Shown here one piece after another: positions 42,482 through 52,100 of a DNA stretch of 64,000 bases (positions within the stretch are counted from its first letter, which is position 1; every line of letters begins with the position of its first letter). The DNA is taken from NCBI GenBank assembly GCA_037039925.1, contig JAXRKP010000151.1, positions 403,501-467,500 of the forward strand, written 5' to 3'. Source of the DNA: Doris montereyensis. Its lineage: Eukaryota; Mollusca; Gastropoda; Nudibranchia; Dorididae. A program made the position numbers and the translations under genes. Under the pieces are notes generated by a model, which worked only from the letters and a program-made list of their open reading frames with translations, ran no database searches and was not told the DNA's origin.

Positions 42482-45400
42482 GTTATTATTATTATTATTT
42501 TTATCATAGATGAGATAAGTATAAGGTTACTTCAATATGCAAATGTGATTTACAGTGGGGAATTATTAATACTTCCATCCTGAGATTGTTGTATTATTTC
42601 TTGAATTTTGTTTTTAGACTTCAAATGGTTTGGAGATGGAAAAGGCAGATGGTTTATATTGAGTTGTCCACATTGAACAATAATATTTCAAACATGAAAA
42701 TTTCTGTTTCTCAGAGTTCCTCTCGAGGTGGAAGTGCTTCACCGTGATAAACAGAAATCTCAAGATATCCTCATTGGTTCTGCAAAAGTGCTCTTGAGTA
42801 ACATCATCTCCTCCGACAAGTCAAGGATATTGGTGAGGACTCGGACTCCATTGACAGCTTGATCATATATCATACTTTCTTTAATTTTTCCAAATATGAC
42901 TTTATTTGTTTATAACTTTTAATTAAAAGGTAGGTCGGGAGATGAGTGAATAAATAACTCTGTATCTTAAATGATCTGGAAAGCATTTTTATACATGCTT
43001 TTGTTCATCATGACTGAATTCAGATCTCTAAATTAGTAGGGGAAAAGATAAGAGGGCTTTTCATATTTTATTGCTATTGAACGCCGCCATATTAAACTGA
43101 AAACTTTGTGTACAGCTCAACTTCAAAATCTATCTACTCAGTCAAATCACATGTGAGGAATCAAAACTCATGAGGCCTTAACCCTTTGAGCCGTAGGCCC
43201 GGTAAACCGGGAATTTAAGGGGCAGCCAGAATAGCACGTGGGCCCGGTAGACCGGGAGTTGGGTTAGCACATTGTAATATACTAAAAATAGTCGACCAAT
43301 CGCGGTTAAATCTCTCAACGAGGGAGATTAAGAAATTGTAAATGGCGTCCTCCACATTTTTGTGACTTCGTGTTTTTTCTTGTGAAATTATTGAAAATTA
43401 TTGAAAATGAAGCAAGCACTCGACAGACCCTCTACTTCGACTGGTAAAAGGGCTAGATCTAGACTGTTTACCACACAACAGGCGATCGATTGTTCAATGT
43501 TTCAGATGCAGAAGACCTTGACTGTGATATCTATGATTCAAGTAGTGATAGTTCTAGATCCAGTGATAGTGAGAGTACTGAAAGCGAGTTTTCGTTGGGT
43601 GATATTGTTAGTAATGTTAGGCCAAGGGGGAAAAGGGGGCGTGTCACTCCAAATGGGTTGTATCACCCAAACAGGTGATGGGGTGATACTAGATCTAGTA
43701 CTAGGGTAGAGATGGAAACAGAGTGGACCACCCAAATGGGTTGTATCACCCAAACAGGTGATGGGGGTGATACTAGATCTAGTACTAGGTTAGAGATGGA
43801 AACAGAGTGGACCACCCAAAGGGGTTGTATCACCCAAACAGGTGATGGGGGTGATACTAGATCTAGTACTAGGTTAGAGATGGAAACAGAGTGGACCACC
43901 CAAAGGGGTTGTATCACCCAAACAGGTGATGGGGGTGATACTAGATCTAGTACTAGGTTAGAGATGGAAACAGAGTGGACCACCCAAAGGGGTTGTATCA
44001 CCTAAACAGGTGATGGGGGTGATACTAGATCTAGTACTAGGGCAGAGATGGAAACAGAGTGGACCACCCAAATAGGTTGTATCACCCAAACAGGTGATGG
44101 AGGTGATACTAGATCTAGTACTAGGTAGAGATGGAAACAGAGTGGACCACCCAATGGGTTGTATCACCCAAACAGGTGATGGGGGTGATACTAGATCTAG
44201 TACTAGGGTAGAGATGGAAACAGAGTGGACCACCCAAATGTAGATTTAGATTTTGTTGAAATTTCATCAGTTTCTAACAACTTATTTGCATGCTATGAGT
44301 GTTTTACTAACCTCTGTTTGTTTTTTGTAATTTTCGCTCAGGAGGCCAGGTATATAGGGCAGATAAAAATAGGGCCTTAGGTCTCAAAAGGTTAAAGAAA
44401 AAATAAATAGAACGTTTTTTTTTTTTTATTATGTTATCTATTGAAGTCTTGAAAATTTTGAAAAAAATAATGCAAGCAGTCTGATTTCTCTGCTTCTGTT
44501 TTTCACAGTTTTTGGCATGAAAATTATGCAGAAAGTATAAAATGTTATTTTGTTTTCAAAATCTCTCTCCATCAGTTCTTTTGTATTGTATTAAACTCTA
44601 TGTGTACCAAGATATATATTGATTGGTCAAGAAATAAGGAAGGAGATAGCAAAAAGTGATAAAGTTATACATTTTAAGAAAATAGCAATTGAAATTTTCA
44701 CACATATTCCAGCTTGGTATGCATCCTCCTCTACTTCTCTCCCTTGTCTGGCCTTCTCTTGCCTTACTTTTGACTTTGTTTTCCTCTTCTCCTTCTTCTG
44801 AGGGACAGAGGTGGTCTTGGAAAGTCTTTTCACACCTCCCTGCTTCTTGCCATGTAAAATGTTGTCCACCATCCTATGATATATTTGGTTGGCGCTGTTC
44901 TTACTGAAAGCGGATAATTGGTGGATGCTGCTGATAGGGCCTACTTCTTTTTCTTTTACTCTTTCACTTCTCTTTTATCTTGCTGTTTCCTCTTAATTCA
45001 TCCAGAGATCACTACAGTGGTGGATGGGGTAATTCCAATTAAACAAACAAATTGTACTGCAATGCTGTCACATTTTGTGTGTGTGTCTTATCTTGATCGT
45101 AATTTGTGACTGTAGATAGAAATTTGTTTGTAGCTTTGTAAAATTTGTATCATGTGACCAAGTCAATTTTCTCATATGAGATCAATAAAATTATCTATTC
45201 TTATGTTCTCTTGTTTAAAGTGATAAACATATCCTGCTACTGTTACGTTATGTGGTAATCAGTTGAGCATGATGTGTCATGTTAGTTTCCTTTTCCGTCA
45301 TTTCTTATTCTCATTCCTTTTGTCGCTTTTTACTTTTCTTAATATTCACAATTTCCGAAAATTTTCGGAAAACAGTTGAATCACAATTTTCTAAAACAAT

Positions 45401-46118
45401 AAAAATTTACTTTCTTGTCTTTTTTTTTATTGTGATCAGAATGCCTCAGGAACTACAGGCTGGAGACAAGAATTTTCAGATCGGGCTCCTGTCTTATCAG
45501 CAGATGGGTAAGTTATCTTTATAAATAAACCTTCTCGCAAGTATGAAATAAAAATAAAGAAAGACATATGACAAAGCAGCCTATAGAATAAGCCAAATTG
45601 CGATTAGCTTCTGCCTACAGTGGTTGGTGTATTACATATTTAGAATATTTCTATGGCTCCATCATTGAGTATTTTTAAATTATTGCCTTTTTACAATTAT
45701 GGACGTATGAGAAATCAGAAAGTGAATGTGACCGAAGACAAACTTTTCACGTGAACTTAAAATTTTTTTTTTTATAATGCGCGTTTCATATCCATGACAT
45801 GATTAATAAACAACTTGTTTCACTCGCTGTCACTCAAATCTGTATTTGTGGGCTTCATTGACTCTTGCACTAATACAGCTGCTATAGTTTTACATTTATT
45901 GTCTGTCATGTTTTTCAGAAAAAGGGACAAGTGCGCTGAAATCAGTCTGGTGCTCAGTCTAGAAGACTGGGGATCTATCACACTCCGCAGGTAGAAAGTA
46001 TAAAGCCACCTGTCTCTGTGTACCTGTCAGCCTGTATTATTTAATTGGTCTTTCTATCTTTCTTTGTCTGTCTCTGTCTGTCTGTCTCTCTGTCTGTCTG
46101 TCTGTCTGTCTGTTTCTC

Positions 46119-46159
<41 letters not shown>

Positions 46160-49100
46160 CTCGACACAATTTTCCTGTTTACTGTAATCTATTCTTTGAC
46201 TTCTTTGTACTGTGAGACATTTATTGAATGCATATGAATGCATTTCATAAGAACATAATATTATAATTATTTTTATTTCATAGTTCCAGCATGTAAACTG
46301 AAAAAGTTCTATTTTCTTCCCCTCTTTAGAATGGAGCTGTGACTGCCATTTCTAACATCCAGCAAGTCAATGACGGGCAGCACGGAATCATACATCAGTC
46401 AGGAAAAATGCAACTCCCCCAAAATGCTACAGTTTCTGGTGGAAGCAGCAATGCTGATGCTGAATATCAGGCGGCCCTTGAGTTGAGATGTGGAAAGAGG
46501 ATCAGGAAAAAGACTTTGAAAAAAAGGTAGCCTTGTCAAGGTCTTATTCTTAGTAATCTAAATGTAGCCGATTTCATATTTGTTTTCTTTCATAATCCTC
46601 ATTCCTGAGGAACTTACTTTACTTACTTAATCCAAAATTTATGGAACCAGAGATTTCTTTTTCGGATGAAGCGTTTTTCAGACTCTCAGAAAGGCAATGC
46701 CACTGATGCTGGTAGTGGTAAATGTGTGTTGTGTAGTGTCTTGGCCAAAACAGCATGAATGGAAACCAACTTGTGTGTGGGCTTTACTTGCATGGTGAAG
46801 ATACACAATGCAGATTGACTTGGTCCTTGTTAACTGAAAGCTTAAAAAAGGAGAGATTGGGGTGAAGATCATCATTTGTCTATACATTTTTAAAAAGCCT
46901 CCAATTTTGTATAAAAGTTTAAAATTCCATCCTTTAAAGATTGGCTGTAGTGTGTTAAATTGGTAAAATTTTGAGAAAACCGATCATTTTTGAGAGGTAC
47001 AATGAATGAACTCAGTAAAAGTTTTAGGTAGGAGATTTGTACTGTTTGTGTCTTGCCATTATTGTCAAAACAACCACAATAATGTAGATATGTGAATTTG
47101 TAGATCTTTTGTATTTTTAGAAGACCTTTTCTTGGCAGGCTATGGAATTTTCATTAATTTTTATGATGGTTTCTACTACTCAAGTTCCTAGGGCACTCGA
47201 TAGTCCAGAGGCAAGGTATCAGGCCTTTAACTAAATGGTCATGGGTTCAAGCCCCGACGGTTAAAGAATTTTCTTGGGTAGGGGGATCAACACCTAGTTC
47301 CATTGGAGAAGGCCGATAAACAGGAGGTCTCATGTGCAGATCACAACACTCTGAACATGTTAAAGATCCCCTGGCTGTTTATAGGACATTCATGACAAAA
47401 CTGCAGAGATCATCTCAGTAGTGGATGTTGGTAACATCAAAATTAAAAAATAATAACGTAAGTTCCTTTTTTCTTGGTCTTATCATAGATGAAATTGAAA
47501 GAGTCCAGTTACATGAAAGCCCTCGCTGAAGAATGGAAAAGAGGGACACAGAACGTGAAGTTTTGACTCAGAAAAAGGTAAAACACCTTGTGACTATTTA
47601 TTTTTCTGCCCCACAAAAATGTCATCATTTATGTTTTTAACCAATCAAATAAATAACCAGACAATCAAAAAATGTAATGAGATATCAAGATATAAGGAAA
47701 TGTTTTTAAGTCATATCTGACAGTCGTTTTTATTTTCAGGCTTTTGCAAAATTTGGTGAAATTGAAGGATGAAATTTGCGTAGCATAGCATGGAAAGTGT
47801 TTTTCTCCTCTAAGTCAATGTTCAATGTACAGGTCTTTTTTCTTTTTGAATTGAGGGGGTACCTTGTTTTGTTATGGTCTATTTTTTTAAATTTGGGGGT
47901 AGGGGGAGGGGGGGTGTTGTCGATTTTATTCTTTTGATGTGTTTCTTTTTGTCATAATACTTGTTTATTGTTTTTTTCTTGGATGTACACAAGAGGACAG
48001 GGGTGGACATTTGATAGTTTGTCGAAAAATTGGATGAGAAAAATTAATTCAAGCACTTTTGTATTACTTTGTGCAGGGGAGAAGGAGTCAATTTTGATAT
48101 TTAACAAAGTTTTGGGTCACACCTCTTTATCGTAGCTGACAGAGTACAAGCAAATGGAAGACCAGCTGAGAAAAACTTTGACAGATTTGGAAAACGGGAG
48201 AAGAAACTTGCGGTGAATGAGCAAGAGGTAATTTTGTTCTTTTGATTAAGTTATAACGTTTCATGCTTATCTCTATTGTATTTTCTTATATATTTGGCAG
48301 CTTTTGTTTTCAACTAGATAGTGAAATATTGTTTTTTTTTCCAAGTTTCTTTATTTTCAAGGTAACGTGGAATAATTTGGAAAAATATTCTAAATTTCAA
48401 ACTTTTGAGTTCTCATATTTTTTGGGGTGATTTTTGTTTCTCGTCTTCTTTAATTAAATTTTCCATCTTGAATGAGGTTTTTTCCCCCTACTGCTTTGGG
48501 TATACTTAGAGCTCAAAATACAGCTTGTATTATCAATAACTTATTCTCGTCTTCCATGGCTGTTCAGATTTGTGAAAAATTAAATTCATGTTGATTAACA
48601 GATGGTTTTGAATTTTTTTTTGTCCATGAGGTGAATGTAATGTAAATGTTAGTTGATTATGGGTTTTTTTTCTCTTCAAAGAAAATATCTGTGAGTGTTA
48701 AGAACCAAAAAATTGTTAACTATATTTATATTGCCATGACTGTACCAGGCGACTCATATTTTCACATCGTAAAAGGCTTCTAGTGTTTTGAATTTTTTAT
48801 TTACTCCTGATATCATGACACTTTTGGACTTATTCAAGATCTTTTTAAATTTATTTAGGTGATAAAATTGCGAGCAGATCTTCAAAGAGAAAATGATCGC
48901 AAACTCCATGAGATGAAAGAAGCTTCAGAAGAATGCAGGAGGATTGTAATCATCAAGTTGACCTTCAAAAGTAAATTTGCTCATCTCTTCATTTTGTTTT
49001 ATAAATTTCTTCATATTAGTTTTTGCAGAATGAGATTAATTTTTCAAGAAAGAGGCATGATTCAAACCTGCTGTTTATCCCGATTTAATCGGGATCATCC

Positions 49101-52100
49101 CGATTTTTAGCGAAAATTTGCGAAATTCTGACTTTCCTTTGGCCCATCCCGATTTTTTTATATTACAACTGCAGTCATTACCTAGACAACATTGTTCCGT
49201 ATATTCAGCTTGCAAAATTTGTTTTTAATCGGCCAATACCCGGATGTGGTGCCTATCCAGGATTCATTTTATTATGAGTAATGGTTATCGGTTCTTCACT
49301 ATTATATTGTTCTCTATGTCCATTCTTCAGAGTGCTCGTGCTGTACTTGTTCGAGACTTCAAACAATCGTTGTATGATTACGTGATATTGAGGCCTACCA
49401 CGATTACTAGAGCCTTGAATTTTCAAACTGATCAAGCAGAAGGCTTCGCTGATATTCAATGACTTGTTAGATCTAGATGTTCCTAATATTAGGGACGTCT
49501 AGATCTAGGTCTAGATGATTTGAGTAGATCTAATAGATCTAAATCAAGTCGAGACTAAGAACTTTGAAACAATTTGACCTTGCAGCAAAGTGCGATCACA
49601 CGCGTGTCAGTGAGAGAGAGAGAGAGAAATGTTGCGCATGTGTGTGTGTGCAACAAGAGAGAAATAGAGATCATTTTCGTGTGTGTTTCGTGTGAGCAAT
49701 TTATGAAGTGAAAAGGCAAATGCAAGGAAGAACAGAGGTTGGATGATAATTGACAGGTATGTCATGCACAAATGTCTGACCAGATTACAGAAGGGGTGGG
49801 ATGGGCATGTGTATGTGTATGTGAAGAAAGGGAATGTGAAAATATGATAGCAAGACAAGTGACCACTTCCAGTATGCAAACAATGAGTGGGAAGGAGGTG
49901 ACTGTAATGCTGATTTAGTACTACTTCAGGTTTTATTGGCGGGGGGGGGGGGGGGCTTGGAAAAGGGGGAAACCAGCGTCAACAATGACCATATTTTTTA
50001 TTAATTTCGAGATTAGGAGGATCCTGATTTTTTTACATCTTTGTCCTGATTTAAATAATTTAGAGTGGCACTAGGCAGGTCTGCATGATTTTTATGTGGT
50101 TTTAGATTTTAGTTTGTACTTACTTGTATTTCTCTGTTTTTCGTTGTATGTTTTAAGGCAGAGTTTATATTGAAAAGAAGGGGAAGTGGGGGTGTCAAGG
50201 TTTGTTGCAGTGATCTTCTCTCCTTTTACACATTGCCTGTCTGTGTTATTTTTTCACTTTATTCTTTGCCAAACTGTGTTTGAAAAAAAAAAAAAAGAAG
50301 GATAATTTTTGTCTCCAATCTTTTCACCACAGGATGAAATTGAAGGAAATTGAAGATATCACAAACAGATATAAAGTAGAGGTAAGATAAAGTATCTTGT
50401 ACCAAATCTTCTTGTCTGTGGCTATGATTTAAAAATTACAATTCATTTCAAGCAAGATTTAAATAGAATAACTTGTTCTTTCAGTTTACAAATTTATATG
50501 GTTGAAAACTGCTGGTAAAGAGCCAAATTGTGGTATCTCCAGGTTGGATGAAATCAGTTTAAGGATGAAAGCAGAATCAAATCTTTGTGTCAAGTTGTTG
50601 CATATCCCAGAAATCAAATTACCACTGTTTGCAGTTAAACGTGTTGTAAATCCATGAAGCTTGAGAACCTTTGAAGCCATTTTTTTCAAAGCCTCAAATT
50701 TGGAGATACAACATGACTGCTCTATACCAGCAAAATTAAAAGCGTGTTTATGTCATGTGGACAAAATATTTGTAAAGAAAATGTTTCGGTATTACATACA
50801 ATTAATGTGACACATTTTGATTCTTTTTTTTTTTTTTTGAAGAGAGAGAGACAGAGAGTATGTAAGAGGTCAGAAAGAAATGTATGTCTAAGGATTGCAA
50901 TCTTGAAAAACAGAAAGCAATAACTAGAAGTGCATTATCTCTAACAAAAAATTATTTTCCCTCATAGCTTGCCGAAAGTGAGAAAAAGTACAGATCTCTG
51001 GAGAAAGAATTTGCAGTCTTTAAGGAAAAGCAGTCGACCACACCAGAAGTTAGGTTACAGTCGGAGATTAATCTTCTTACCCTTGAAAAGGTTGGTTATA
51101 CTCAAGATCTTGTGGGAATTCAGTCCTTAGAATGTAGTTAAAATGCAATTTTTTTGTCATGAATTTAATAGAACACCTTTTCATATTTTCACTATATTTG
51201 TTGTAAATGAAAAAAAGAAAAAGGTTTCATGAACATTGCTGAGTTGAAACAATTCAACAGTGAATGAAGATCCTTTTGTTTTGATAAACAAATTAAAATG
51301 AAATAAAATATCTTTGTAAATGTAAAGATCTTTTGATTGAGTAGACATTCATTGATTCTCTGTTTATTTCTGTTGAATACATTTAATGCCTGCAAGGGCT
51401 TTTGCATATTCTTCTCACTTTTCATATCGATTGTGAGTTCTAATTAAATCGTTTAAAATCCACTAGGGTTTTCACAATTCTCAGAGGCTTTCCTGAGCTG
51501 GTAGCATGTGTCACATTGTTCTAGACCATGCCAACATTTTGAGTTCATGAGCTCTGTTCATGGGAACAAGATTTCATGGTTCACACTGGTCCTAACATGC
51601 TGTGTTTCTTTTTGAAAGTGAATGCTTGATGGGTTCAGAATCAGATGTTTGAAGGCCTACCGTCTCTCCATACTCAAACATCAGTGGACCATTATTAGCC
51701 ATTATCAATATCCCATGGTTGTATCAACCTATTTGTGTGTCTATCTTAAGCCTTTTCCCTCATCTTGAATTAAAACAGTGACAAAGTGCATTTAAGCTCA
51801 CTGTTTTGACTTCTTACACTGTTTTTCTCACATGACATGATTATGAACAAATCTATTGCTTGCCATTCCTATGTTTGTTAATAACAATATTTATGTTCTT
51901 TGTGTAGATTGAGTTGGAAAGAAAAACTGGATGCATCAACCAAATCAAAATCCCATTACAAGCAGCAGTGGGGGAAGGCATTGAAGGAAATTGCAAGGTT
52001 GAAACAGAAGGAGCAGGACGTTGCAAAGGCTAATTTGCAGGTGGGCATTTTCTATATCTTATCTTTTTTCACCAAGAACATTTTTTAAAATTATTGCTTT

